A stretch of 64,000 bases of DNA from Burkholderia plantarii (GCF_001411805.1 NZ_CP007213.1:1736001-1800000); one strand, 5' to 3'. Positions 10,058-18,251 are shown, counted from the stretch's first letter. A program made the numbers and translations. Notes: a model not told the origin generated them from the letters alone.

Positions 10058-10095
10058 CCACCGCCCGGAACGCCTCGCGCCGTCCCGGGCGGTGG
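10058..10095. terminator. Strong hairpin between convergent genes, no U-tract
   Basis: A perfect 11-bp inverted repeat, CCACCGCCCGG at 10058-10068 and CCGGGCGGTGG at 10085-10095, encloses a 16-nt loop. It begins 20 nt beyond the stop of the leftward MurA-like gene and also faces the end of the rightward porin, so it could act as a transcript end on either strand. There is no T-run, so Rho-independent function is doubtful. Confidence 0.4.
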
Positions 10096-10114
10096 CGCGT
10101 TCAGCGCCGGCGCA

Positions 10115-11413
10115 TCAGTCGCCGGCCGTCCACTCGACGTTCGCGCCGACCGAGCGCAGGTTCTCGACGAAGTGCGGATGCGCGCGGCGGATCGGCTGCG
10201 CGTTGAGGATCTCGGAGCGGCCCTCGATGCTGGCGGCCACCATCAGCAGCGCGATCGCGACGCGGATGATGTAGGGGCTCTCGACGCGCGCCGGCGTGAG
10301 CGGCAGCCCGCCAAACGTGATCAGCCGGTGCGGATCGGACTGGAACACGTGCGCGCCGAACTTCGAGAGCTCGCCGGTCCAGCCCATCGCGCCGTCGTAC
10401 ACCTTGTTCCAGAACATCACGCTGCCCTCGGCCTTGACGCCGAGCGCGATGAAGATCGGCAGCAGATCGACGGGCAGATAGGGCCACGGCGCGGCCTCGA
10501 TCTTGGTCAGGATGTTCTGCGTGAACGGCTTTTTCACCTTCATCGCGCCGTCGCGCGTGGCGCGCGACCAGCCGTTCGCGTGCGTGACCTGCACGCCGAG
10601 CTTGGCGAAGGTGCGGTCGATCAGCGGGAACTGCTCCGGGCCGCTGTTGCGCACCGCGATGTCGCCGCCCGTGATCGCGCCGAGCGCGAGGAACGTGGCG
10701 ATCTCGTGGAAATCCTCGGCGAAGCGGTGTTCGCCGCCCGCCAGCTTCACGCCGCCCTGCACGCGCACGTGCGAGGTGCCGATGCCCTCGATCGGCACGC
10801 CGAGCATGGCGAGGAAGCGGCAGAACTCCTGCACGTGCGGTTCCGAGGCGGCGTTCACGAGCGTCGACACGCCGCCGGCCGCCGCCGCGCACAGCACGAA
10901 ATTCTCGGTGGTGGTGACCGACGCATAGTCGAGCCAGTGGTCGTTCGGCGTGAGCGTGGTGGCGCGCACGATCAGCGAATCGGTGGTGCGCTCGATGCTC
11001 GCGCCGAAGCGCTCGAACACTTCCACGTGCGGATCGATCTCGCGTACGCCGAGCGTGCAGCCCTTCACGTCGTTCTCGAGCCGCGCCACGCCGAAGCGGG
11101 CGAGCAGCGGCGGCACCAGCATGATCGACGAGCGCATTTCCTCGGGCAGCCGATGCACGGCCGGATCGAACTGCGTCGCGCGGTGATGGAGATCGAGCAC
11201 GCCGCTGGCGAAATCGATCGACACGTCGCTGCCGAGCGTGCGGAAGATCTCGAGAATCTTGCGCACGTCGGTGATGTCGGGCACGCCGACGAGCCGCAGC
11301 GGCTGGTCGGACAGCAGGGTGGAGCAGAGGATCGGGAGGACGGCGTTCTTGTTGGCGGACGGCGTGATTTCCCCGCGTAGCGGGGTGCCGCCGTGGACGA
11401 TCAGATTCGACAT
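10115..11413 (-). CDS. Divergent MurA-like UDP-GlcNAc 1-carboxyvinyltransferase, 432 aa
   Basis: EPSP synthase/MurA-fold enzyme expected to transfer enolpyruvyl from PEP to UDP-GlcNAc, the first committed peptidoglycan step. Seen: the N-terminal SANKNAVLPIL motif with Lys22-Asn23, and Cys119 within KGCTLGVREID, which aligns with the fosfomycin-target Cys loop. That loop is usually PGGC-IG-RPVD, so the flanking residues are substantially changed. A late IIRVAIALL segment aligns with the usual DLRASASL, keeping the Arg but losing the Asp. Length is normal for MurA. It is not in a cell-wall cluster, unlike typical betaproteobacterial murA, so it is more likely a second, specialised paralogue. 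Its leader carries a run of nine G (11500-11508). Confidence 0.82.
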   Translation of the reverse strand: MSNLIVHGGTPLRGEITPSANKNAVLPILCSTLLSDQPLRLVGVPDITDVRKILEIFRTLGSDVSIDFASGVLDLHHRATQFDPAVHRLPEEMRSSIMLVPPLLARFGVARLENDVKGCTLGVREIDPHVEVFERFGASIERTTDSLIVRATTLTPNDHWLDYASVTTTENFVLCAAAAGGVSTLVNAASEPHVQEFCRFLAMLGVPIEGIGTSHVRVQGGVKLAGGEHRFAEDFHEIATFLALGAITGGDIAVRNSGPEQFPLIDRTFAKLGVQVTHANGWSRATRDGAMKVKKPFTQNILTKIEAAPWPYLPVDLLPIFIALGVKAEGSVMFWNKVYDGAMGWTGELSKFGAHVFQSDPHRLITFGGLPLTPARVESPYIIRVAIALLMVAASIEGRSEILNAQPIRRAHPHFVENLRSVGANVEWTAGD

Positions 11414-11571
11414 GTTTTGGCGCGGTAGGGATGAAGGTGGCGCAAGTTCGTATCATGCCATCGTTTGCGGGGCGGGCGCGAGCCGGAGCGGCCCGGTGCG
11501 GGGGGGGGCTTCACGCCGGTTTCGTGCATCCGGCCCTCGTCGGCCGGTGTTGCGCCGTCCCGCGCCGCGTC

Positions 11572-12753
11572 TCAGGCGGCGAGCCAGCCCTGCGCGATCC
11601 TCACCCAGTAGCTCGCGCCGATCGCGAGGATCTCGTCGTTGAAGTCGTAGCCGGGGTGGTGGACCATCCGACCGTGGCGGCCTTCCAGGCCGTTGCCGAG
11701 CAGCGCGTAGCAGCCGGGCCGCGCCTCCAGCATGTAGGCGAAATCCTCGCTGCCCATCAGCGGCGGCGCCTGTGCCTCCACGCGCGCGTCGCCGAGCAGT
11801 TCACGGGCGATGCCGCGCGCGAATTCGGTCGGCGCCGCATGGTTGACGAGCACCGGGTAGCCGTAGTCGTAGTCGACCACGGCGGTGAGGCCGTAGGCGG
11901 CGGCGTGGCCCTGCGCGAGTTGCGTGATGCGCAGTGCCAGCTGCCTGCGCACCTCGGCGTCGAGCGCGCGCACCGAGAGCTTCATCTCGACCGTCTCGGG
12001 AATCACGTTGAAGGTCTCGCCGGCCCGCACGCTGCCGACCGTGATCACCGCCGCCTGCTGCGCATCGATGTCGCGCGCGACCACGGTCTGCAGCGCCACC
12101 ATCAGGCCGCCGGCCGCCGACATCGGGTCGCGCGCCAGATGCGGCAGCGCGCCGTGGCCGCCCATGCCGCGCAGCGTGATCGTCACGCGATCGCACGAGG
12201 CCATGGTCGGACCGGTGCGGAACGCCATGTCGCCGGCCGGGCGCCCCGGCATGTTGTGCAGCGCGAAGATCGCGTCGCACGGGAAGCGCTCGAACAGGCC
12301 GTCGTCGAGCATCGCCTTGCCGCCGCCGAAATTCTCCTCGGCCGGCTGGAAGATCAGGTTCAGCGTGCCGGAGAAGCGCCGCGTGGCGGCGAGGTAGCGC
12401 GCGGCGCAGAGCAGCATCGCGGTATGGCCGTCGTGGCCGCAGGCGTGCATGGCGTGCTCGTGTACGCTCGCGTAGGGCAGGCGCGTGGCTTCGCGGATCG
12501 GCAGCGCGTCCATGTCGGCCCGCAGGCCGAGGGTCTTGCCACTGCGGCCCTCGCGCAGCACGCCGACCAGCCCGGTCCTGCCGATCCCGCGATGGACGGC
12601 ATAGCCCCACTGCGTCAGCCGCTGCGCGACCAGGTCGCTGGTGCGGTTTTCCTGGAAGGCGAGTTCGGGGTGGGCGTGCAGGCGGTGGCGCAGTTCGATG
12701 AATTCGGGCGCGAGCTCGGCGATGCCGGCGATGACGGGCTGGGTGGCGGACAT
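11572..12753 (-). CDS. M20D-family amidohydrolase (hippurate hydrolase / N-acyl amino acid hydrolase type), 393 aa
   Basis: Cytoplasmic metallo-amidohydrolase releasing amino acids from N-acyl or similar conjugates. The start ATG at 12753 is preceded by AGGAG at ideal spacing; the frame stays open far upstream but without such a site. Metal-site motifs are visible: HACGHDGH at residues 103-110, the catalytic PAEENFGGG Glu pair, an H in FALHNMPG, and a late MGSEDFAYML with a terminal HHP. The RGMGGHGALPH segment is the dimerisation-domain signature. Length is typical for HipO/AmaB-like members. The physiological substrate is not determinable; hippurate, indole-acetyl amino acids and N-acetyl amino acids are all used by family members. 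Confidence 0.9.
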   Translation of the reverse strand: MSATQPVIAGIAELAPEFIELRHRLHAHPELAFQENRTSDLVAQRLTQWGYAVHRGIGRTGLVGVLREGRSGKTLGLRADMDALPIREATRLPYASVHEHAMHACGHDGHTAMLLCAARYLAATRRFSGTLNLIFQPAEENFGGGKAMLDDGLFERFPCDAIFALHNMPGRPAGDMAFRTGPTMASCDRVTITLRGMGGHGALPHLARDPMSAAGGLMVALQTVVARDIDAQQAAVITVGSVRAGETFNVIPETVEMKLSVRALDAEVRRQLALRITQLAQGHAAAYGLTAVVDYDYGYPVLVNHAAPTEFARGIARELLGDARVEAQAPPLMGSEDFAYMLEARPGCYALLGNGLEGRHGRMVHHPGYDFNDEILAIGASYWVRIAQGWLAA

Positions 12754-12880
12754 GACGACTCCTGGTGGACGGGGCTCGCGGACGCGGAGCCCGTGGGGCG
12801 TGAGTTCAGCCCAGCATAGGCGGTGCTCGCGCTCGCCATAAGCTGTTAAATTGTCCCGCCAGCCGCGCTGGAGGATTGCC

Positions 12881-12910
12881 GGCGCGAAGCGGCACGAAGC
12901 GGCACGAAGC
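12881..12910. repeat. 10-bp tandem repeat
   Basis: Three consecutive 10-bp units (GGCGCGAAGC, then two of GGCACGAAGC) are followed by a half-matching fourth. They lie upstream of the amidohydrolase on its leader side. No known binding-site pattern was recognised. Confidence 0.65.
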
Positions 12911-12979
12911 GGCGCGGATCGACGCGCGATGGCGGTGCCGCAAAAGCGTGGTCGGATGCGGGAACTGCCCGCCGATATG

Positions 12980-13004
12980 AAAACACCCCGCCGGGGCGGG
13001 GTGT
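12980..13004 (-). terminator. Rho-independent terminator for the small exported-protein gene
   Basis: On the minus strand ACACCCCGCC and GGCGGGGTGT form a 10-bp palindromic stem followed at once by a TTTT run. It sits about 120 nt past the stop of the 117-aa exported-protein gene and would also insulate the amidohydrolase gene from read-through. Confidence 0.8.
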
Positions 13005-13124
13005 GGCGTGCCCGACGAAGCGGGCCGAGGCATGTCGTGGCGGTGGAGTCTGGCCGCGACGCGCACCAGTCAGGGAAGCGTGGTGCGTGTCGCGGCGAGG
13101 CGCCGGCGCGCCCGGCCGCTTCGC

Positions 13125-13478
13125 TTACAGGCAGGTGCTGAGATCCGCGGCAGCCGGGTTCGCGGCGTCGCCGACCGAGCGGAAGCCCACCCAGGTGGCG
13201 GCACCGGCCGAGCGGGCCGGACGCACCATCGCGGCCGCGCCGTTGGGCGGCTGCTGGCCCGGCACGTAGACGTCCATCGCCATGTCGTTGGCGAGCACGT
13301 CCTGCGAGATCACCTGTTGCTGGGACTTGTCGGCCCAGCTCTTGGCGATGCAGGCGGCAACCTGCGGAGCGGGCTTCTGGCTTTGACCGACGTTCTGGAT
13401 CGTCCACTGCGGTTGTTGCTGTTGCGCGAAAGCGGAAGCAGCGACGGTCAATGCGATAAGCGGCAGCAGTTTCTTCAC
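13125..13478 (-). CDS. Small exported protein of unknown function, 117 aa
   Basis: Not recognised as a named family. The start chosen is GTG at 13478 because AAGGAG lies seven nucleotides before it; longer in-frame starts have no site. The N-terminus KKLLPLIALTVAASAFA is a clear Sec signal peptide, leaving a mature protein of about 98 residues that starts with a Gln run. The mature part has only two Cys (one in VAACIAKSW, one in the C-terminal STCL), so a single disulfide is possible. No membrane segment follows the signal. It has its own terminator and no co-directional partner close by, so it is probably monocistronic and periplasmic or secreted. Confidence 0.8.
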   Translation of the reverse strand: MKKLLPLIALTVAASAFAQQQQPQWTIQNVGQSQKPAPQVAACIAKSWADKSQQQVISQDVLANDMAMDVYVPGQQPPNGAAAMVRPARSAGAATWVGFRSVGDAANPAAADLSTCL

Positions 13479-14009
13479 GTTTATCTCCTTCTTCGGTCTT
13501 CGGTAAAAACACATGCCGGACACCCGCGATGCCGATGCCGGCGAGAGCTACGAAAATGTCGAATCGCCTGTTTCGCGCCGGGGTTCCGGCGATAGCGCAA
13601 CGGCTTGTCAAGTTGCCTTGCGAAACGTGTCGAGACGTTCCCCGGTACATCCGGCGGCGTCCGACGAGGCGCTTGCCCTGATCGCTGGTCTTGCGACGTG
13701 GCATGGAAGGCCGCTTCGCGACGAGGTCGCGGCGCGGCGGGTGACGAGATCGGCACGGGCGGAGCCGGCACGACCGGACTGCTGGAGCGAGGTGGCCGCC
13801 AGGGCCGTCCGCCTACGCCGCGGTTCTATGACCGCTGGCGTAGTGTGCGTGCTGAGCGGTGGCCCCATCGCATTTGCCTTCATGATGGCGCAAAACGCCG
13901 CCGAAATCTGTTAAGCAGATTTAAATTCGTGACGGATTGTGACAGCGGTGGCGTCGCCGCGAGCCTGGCGGATCGCTCCGACCTGCGTTCGTCGAGGCCG
14001 TGGAGGTCG
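13479..14009. other. Spacer with no convincing gene
   Basis: This 531-bp stretch lies between the leftward ClC-type gene end and the leftward exported-protein gene. Several open frames cross it but none has a good ribosome binding site or protein-like composition. An A+T-richer segment around 13905-13935 is near the ClC gene end. The promoter of the exported protein must lie at about 13490-13560. Confidence 0.45.
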
Positions 14010-15038
14010 TCAACCGGGCCGCGCGATGCGCTTTCGCGAGCGCGTGGCGCGCGCCAGGCGGATGCCGTGGAAGCGTTCGCGCTTGTGCACTTCGTCGAAG
14101 TGGCGCAGCGCCGGTTTCACCAGATCGCTGCGCGCGACCAGGCCGACGAGCCGCGGCGAGGCCTCGTCCGCGATCACCGGCAGCCGTTCCAGCCCATGCA
14201 CGGCGAGCCGCGTCGCGACCAGCCGGCAGGTCTCGCGCGTCAGCGCCCAGGGGCCGCGCGAGACGCCGCGCAGCGCTTCGCCGACGCCGGCGTGCGGGCC
14301 GTGCTCGGCGTCGAGCCGTTCGAGCGCGGTGCGGTCGAGCATGGCCACGAGCCGGCCGTCGCGCAGCACCGGGTACGCGCGATGCTTCTGGTCCGCGCCG
14401 AAGCAGAGCGCGCGCGCGAAGCCGGCCACCGCGCAGGCCAGCGCCACCGGCAGGAAACTGCGCGGGCGCCATTCGAACAGCAGCAGCTCGACGGCCAGCA
14501 GCACCGCCGCGACCGGCGTGCCGAACACGGCGGCGCCCGCCACCAGCAGCGTCTTGCGCTCGGCGGCCGTCACCTTGAAGCATTGCGCGATCAGCGAGCC
14601 GAGCGCGCCGCCCGTCATGATGATCGGCCCTTCCGCGCCGAACGGCCCGCCGCTGCCGATCACGATGCCCGACGAGAGCGGCTTGAGTATCGCCACCTTC
14701 GGCGACATGCGGCTCTTGCCGGACAGGATCGCCTCGATCGCCTCGGGAATGCCGTGGCCGCGGATCTTCTCCGAACCGAAGCGCGCCATCAGGCCCACGA
14801 TCAGGCCGCCGATCACCGGCACCGCGATCACCCAGGCGCCGGGCGCGTGGCCGGCCGGCGCGCGGTCGGCGAACGACCAGCGGCCGAAGAAGAACAGGTT
14901 CGTGAACAGATGGATCAGGTTCAGCAGCACGACCGCCGCGAGCGTGCTGGTCACGCCGATCGCGGCGGCGAGCACGGCGATGCGGGGCAGGCGGAGGTTC
15001 GGCGCGAAATCGCGCTGGTGCGGCGCGACGGGATGCAT
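14010..15038 (-). CDS. ClC-family anion channel/antiporter with CBS domains, large internal deletion, 342 aa
   Basis: The first about 216 residues match the front half of a ClC chloride channel: membrane helices, then GSGGPFGAEGP, which covers the first two selectivity motifs. The reading frame then jumps, at about 14385-14392, from CFGAD straight into QKHRAYPVL, the second half of a CBS domain, followed by an intact CBS motif around ERLPVI and LVGLVARSDL. The whole back half of the ClC core, including the GxFxP motif and gating Tyr region, plus the start of CBS1, is absent. Full-length relatives with CBS pairs are normally near 580 residues. The deletion is in frame, so a protein can be made, but ion transport is unlikely. 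It lies 33 nt after the MarR gene and is probably co-transcribed with it. Confidence 0.78.
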   Translation of the reverse strand: MHPVAPHQRDFAPNLRLPRIAVLAAAIGVTSTLAAVVLLNLIHLFTNLFFFGRWSFADRAPAGHAPGAWVIAVPVIGGLIVGLMARFGSEKIRGHGIPEAIEAILSGKSRMSPKVAILKPLSSGIVIGSGGPFGAEGPIIMTGGALGSLIAQCFKVTAAERKTLLVAGAAVFGTPVAAVLLAVELLLFEWRPRSFLPVALACAVAGFARALCFGADQKHRAYPVLRDGRLVAMLDRTALERLDAEHGPHAGVGEALRGVSRGPWALTRETCRLVATRLAVHGLERLPVIADEASPRLVGLVARSDLVKPALRHFDEVHKRERFHGIRLARATRSRKRIARPG

Positions 15039-15071
15039 GATGGTCGGGGGACGAAGAGCGAGGAAACGGGG

Positions 15072-15485
15072 CTAATAGTCGATCTGCGGCACCTGGAACG
15101 TGCCGCGCAGCGATTTGATCTCGGCGCGATGCAGCGCGGCGAGCCGCGCCAGCACCGTCTCGCCGGCCTTCAGCAGATGGACTTCCACCTGGCGCCGGTC
15201 GCTCGCGCTGGGCCGGCGCTTGACGAGCCCGGCCGCCTCGCAGCGCGAGACCAGCGCGACCACGCCGTGGTGCTGCGCCTGCAGCCGTTCGGCCAGCTCG
15301 CCGATGGTGGCCCATTCACGTGCCGGGTAGCCCTTGATGTGCAGCAGCATCAGGTATTGCAGCGGCGTCACGCCCTCGCTCTGCGCCGCGCGCTCGGAGA
15401 AGCGCTCGAAGCGACGCATTTGATAGCGGAACTCGGACAGTTGTTCGAAATCGGATTTCTGCAGGAGTTGGGTCGAGTCGGTCAT
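15072..15485 (-). CDS. MarR-family transcriptional regulator, 137 aa
   Basis: Winged-helix dimeric repressor. The fold is recognisable from LQYLMLLHIKGYP, the recognition-helix region LAERLQAQHHGVVALVSRCEAAGLV and the wing SASDRRQVEVHL. Two adjacent ATGs (15488 and 15485) are possible; the second has better spacing from the GGA upstream. A strong inverted repeat (15515-15535) sits 30 nt before the start, so autoregulation is likely. A similar repeat precedes the HPP gene upstream on the same strand. The ClC-type gene follows closely. The ligand is unknown; the neighbours suggest an anion-related signal, which is inference. Confidence 0.88.
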   Translation of the reverse strand: MTDSTQLLQKSDFEQLSEFRYQMRRFERFSERAAQSEGVTPLQYLMLLHIKGYPAREWATIGELAERLQAQHHGVVALVSRCEAAGLVKRRPSASDRRQVEVHLLKAGETVLARLAALHRAEIKSLRGTFQVPQIDY

Positions 15486-15514
15486 CATGATTCCAGGTCT
15501 GGCGGAATCGATTA

Positions 15515-15535
15515 ATATATCATGTCGTGATATAT
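15515..15535. promoter_or_regulatory. Probable MarR operator upstream of its own gene
   Basis: The inverted repeat ATATATCA-N5-TGATATAT has perfect 8-bp arms in an otherwise very GC-rich region. Its core ATATC-N7-GATAT recurs with identical spacing at 16798-16814 before the HPP gene. Confidence 0.78.
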
Positions 15536-15591
15536 GTGGCCGTGAAACAGCGGAAATATTGAGGTTTCGCATCGTGTCCGCCGGGCGCGGC

Positions 15592-16758
15592 TCAGGCCGC
15601 CCGGCGCTCCCGCGTGCCCCGATACAGCCCGGCGATCAGGTCGGCCTGCGTGACGAGCCCGACCACCTGCTCGCCCGCGTCGACCACCACGATCACCGGC
15701 TCGCCCGCCTCGGCGAACAGCGGCACGAGATCGGTGATCGGCTCGGTGGACAGGATACTCGGTGCGCCCGCCACGATCGCATCGGCGATCGGCGGATCGT
15801 GTCGCGCATCAACGATCGGGCTGGCGTGTCGGGCGGCTGGCCGCTGCGCCGCCGCGGCCAGCGGCGCGAGCCGCGCGCGCGTGACGACGCCGAGCACGCG
15901 ACGCGCCGCGTCGACCACCGGCAGCGCGTCGGTGCGCAGCCGGTCGAGCAGCGCGAGCGCGGCCGAGACGCGCGTGGCGGCGTCGAGCCCGACGCGCGGA
16001 TGCGCGACCAGATCGGCGCAGCTCAGCGCGCCGAACGAGCGCGCGTAGGCGTGCAGTTCGGTTTCGCGCAGCAGCGCGTCGAGATCGTCGGTCGAGACGT
16101 CGAGCCATTCGGTCCGGCGTGCGAGCACCGCCTCCAGATCCTCGCGCGAGAAGCCGCGCGCGGGCGGCCGGTCGGCCTCGCGCGGGGCCGCGGCGCGGTG
16201 GGGATAACGGTGGCCCGTCAGCGCGTGATAGCCGAGCGCGGCGGCCAGCAGCGCCGCCGACTGCAGCGCGATCGGCTCGAACACGAAACCGAAGCCGAGC
16301 GCGTGGACGGACGGCCCGCCCACCACGGCCGTCAGCGCCACCGCGCCGGACGGCGGGTGGACGCAGCGCAGCGCCAGCATCGCGCCGACCGAGCAGGCGA
16401 TCGCGAGCGAGGCGGCCGCGACCGGCGACGGAATCCACCGCGCGCAGGCCACGCCCACCACCGCCGACACCAGGTTGCCGCCGATCAGCGGCCACGGCTG
16501 CGCGAGCGGGCTGGCCGGCACCGCGAACAGCAGCACCGCCGACGCGCCCATCGGCGCGACCAGCAGCGGCACCGCGTCGGGGATGCCCGGCAGCACGCGC
16601 ATCGCGAGGCCCACGCAGGCGATGCCGAGCAGCGCGCCGAGGCACGAGCGCAGCCGTTCGCGCGAGCTGAGCACGACCGGGGCCGGCGCGAAACCGAGCA
16701 GCCAGGCGCGCAGGCGGGCGGCGAACGACAGGAGGGAGTGCGACGGCAGCGGCGACAT
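15592..16758 (-). CDS. HPP-family membrane protein with C-terminal CBS domains, 388 aa
   Basis: Integral membrane protein of the HPP family, named for the His-Pro-Pro motif seen here in LRCVHPPSGAVAL. The first about 190 residues hold four or five hydrophobic helices (LGALLGIACVGL, VPLLVAPMGASAVLLF and others). After a linker come two CBS motifs, VVDAARRVLGVVTRARL and the terminal VVGLVTQADLIAGL, which usually bind adenine nucleotides. Some HPP proteins have been linked to nitrite transport; the function here is unproven. The start ATG at 16758 is chosen because the upstream in-frame ATG would place the operator inside the gene. It is the first gene of a leftward HPP-MarR-ClC cluster. Confidence 0.87.
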   Translation of the reverse strand: MSPLPSHSLLSFAARLRAWLLGFAPAPVVLSSRERLRSCLGALLGIACVGLAMRVLPGIPDAVPLLVAPMGASAVLLFAVPASPLAQPWPLIGGNLVSAVVGVACARWIPSPVAAASLAIACSVGAMLALRCVHPPSGAVALTAVVGGPSVHALGFGFVFEPIALQSAALLAAALGYHALTGHRYPHRAAAPREADRPPARGFSREDLEAVLARRTEWLDVSTDDLDALLRETELHAYARSFGALSCADLVAHPRVGLDAATRVSAALALLDRLRTDALPVVDAARRVLGVVTRARLAPLAAAAQRPAARHASPIVDARHDPPIADAIVAGAPSILSTEPITDLVPLFAEAGEPVIVVVDAGEQVVGLVTQADLIAGLYRGTRERRAA

Positions 16759-16796
16759 GAGCGGATCTGGGGTGCGACGATCGGATGGTCGGGAAT

Positions 16797-16815
16797 TATA
16801 TCGCAACATGATATT
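16797..16815. promoter_or_regulatory. Probable MarR operator upstream of the HPP gene
   Basis: TATATC-N7-GATATT lies about 40 nt before the HPP start. Its half-sites and spacing match the repeat before the MarR gene, which points to one regulator for both promoters. Confidence 0.68.
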
Positions 16816-17057
16816 TATCACGGTGCATCCCTGCATTGCGTGTAAAGGCGTGCGATTTCAAACGAGCGTTCGACCGATCATCGGCGTACAATTCGCCGCA
16901 GCCCCGATTGCTTCAAATCAAATTCGAATCCGACAAGATGCCGCGCGCGATGCCGATCCCCAGCCCAGCTTCCGGCCCGGATCGCGTGTCTGCCGCCTGC
17001 GCCGCCAGGCCCCGAGGGGCCGCGGCATCGCCAGTTCCTCCGTATCCCTGATCCCCC

Positions 17058-18014
17058 ATGGACATGCTCGAAAACATGCGGCTGTTCGTGCGCGTCGTCG
17101 AGGCCGGCAGCTTCACCGCCGTTGCCAAGGAAATCGCCGCCACGACCGCGCAGGTGTCGCGTGCCGTCTCGAATCTCGAGGCCCACGTGCAGACGCGCCT
17201 GCTGCACCGCACCACCCGCCACCTCGGTCTGACGGAAAGCGGACAGCGCTATTTCGAACGATCGAAGTCGATCCTGGCCGAGATCGACCACGCCAACGCC
17301 GAGGCGCGCAACGCCTTGCTGAAGCCGAGCGGGCGGATGCGCATCCATGCGATGACGGGACTCGGGCAGAGCCACGTGGTGCCGGCCGTGGCGCGTTATC
17401 AGGAAGACAACCCCGAGGTGTCGATCGAGCTGACGCTCGCGCAGCGCATGCCGAACCTGGTGGAAGAGGGCTACGACGTGTCGATCGTCACGGCCTCGCA
17501 GCTGCCCGATTCCGGCTACGTCGCGCAGACCTGCGGCGAGAGCTGCAGCGTGCTGGTGGCCTCGCGCGATTACCTGGCGCGCCACGGCGTGCCGAAGACG
17601 CCCGACGACCTGCTGAAACACATCTGCCTGCGGCTCGACACGCCGTCGTCGCCGGGCGGCGAATGGCGGCTCGAGAGCGACGACGGCGACGAGCGGCGCT
17701 TCGAGCTGCCGACCTCGCCGTTCCAGGTCAACGTGCCCGACGCGCTCGCCGTGGCGCTGCGCCTCGGCCGCGGCATCGGTTCGATCGCGCTCTACACGGC
17801 GCTCGACGACCTGCGCTCCGGCAGGCTGGTGCGTGTGCTGCCGAACTACCGGCTGCATACGATCCACGTCTATGCGGTGTATGCGACGCGCCGCTATCTC
17901 GACGCGAAGACGCGGACCTTCCTCGACCATCTGCGCACGACGCTCACGCCGGCGCTCGCCAACGATCTGGTCGAACTGGCGCGGCTGGCCGGCACGGTGC
18001 CGGCCAGCGCCTGA
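17058..18014 (+). CDS. LysR-family transcriptional regulator, 318 aa
   Basis: Standard LysR length and layout: N-terminal helix-turn-helix (residues about 5-60, FVRVVEAGSFTAVAKEI and QVSRAVSNLE), then a periplasmic-binding-protein-like effector domain. The HTH-to-domain linker and the LLHRTTRHLGLTESG segment place it near the DmlR/AphB-type subgroup. Start ATG at 17058. It is divergent from the HPP gene and convergent with chaA, so no clear target operon adjoins it; the nearest divergent candidate is the HPP-MarR-ClC cluster, although that has its own regulator. Effector unknown. Confidence 0.88.
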   Translation: MDMLENMRLFVRVVEAGSFTAVAKEIAATTAQVSRAVSNLEAHVQTRLLHRTTRHLGLTESGQRYFERSKSILAEIDHANAEARNALLKPSGRMRIHAMTGLGQSHVVPAVARYQEDNPEVSIELTLAQRMPNLVEEGYDVSIVTASQLPDSGYVAQTCGESCSVLVASRDYLARHGVPKTPDDLLKHICLRLDTPSSPGGEWRLESDDGDERRFELPTSPFQVNVPDALAVALRLGRGIGSIALYTALDDLRSGRLVRVLPNYRLHTIHVYAVYATRRYLDAKTRTFLDHLRTTLTPALANDLVELARLAGTVPASA

Positions 18015-18251
18015 GCGCGCATCGAGTCAAGGGGAGCCGTGCCCGCCGGCACGGCAGATGAGGGGGCGGGCGTCGCCAACGGCTCGCCCGGTGCATCGCG
18101 CGCATCGCGCCGGCCGCACACGTGGCGCAGGCGCTTGGCGCCGCCGTCCGGCGCGCGGGACCGGCCGCGATCCGCCGGAATCGGCGCGCAACCTTCCCGT
18201 GCCGGCGCGCGGTCGTCAGCGCGTGACCGGGTGGGCGACTTAGTGCGTGAC

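Larger units (their letters stand above)
12754..13124. other. Spacer with 10-bp repeats and a terminator
   Basis: This spacer holds the ribosome binding site of the amidohydrolase, three 10-bp tandem copies of GGCRCGAAGC (12881-12910) and the terminator of the next gene (12980-13004). A small A+T-rich patch at 12836-12852 could be the amidohydrolase promoter. No gene is supported. Confidence 0.5.

Noticed and set aside
12754..13704. In-frame upstream extension of the M20 amidohydrolase to 710 codons
   Set aside because: The AGGAG site fixes the start at 12753, and the extension is Arg-rich and crosses another gene and its terminator.
13608..13883. A 91-codon minus-strand frame between the ClC and exported-protein genes
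   Set aside because: No ribosome site or recognisable motif; probably chance in GC-rich DNA.
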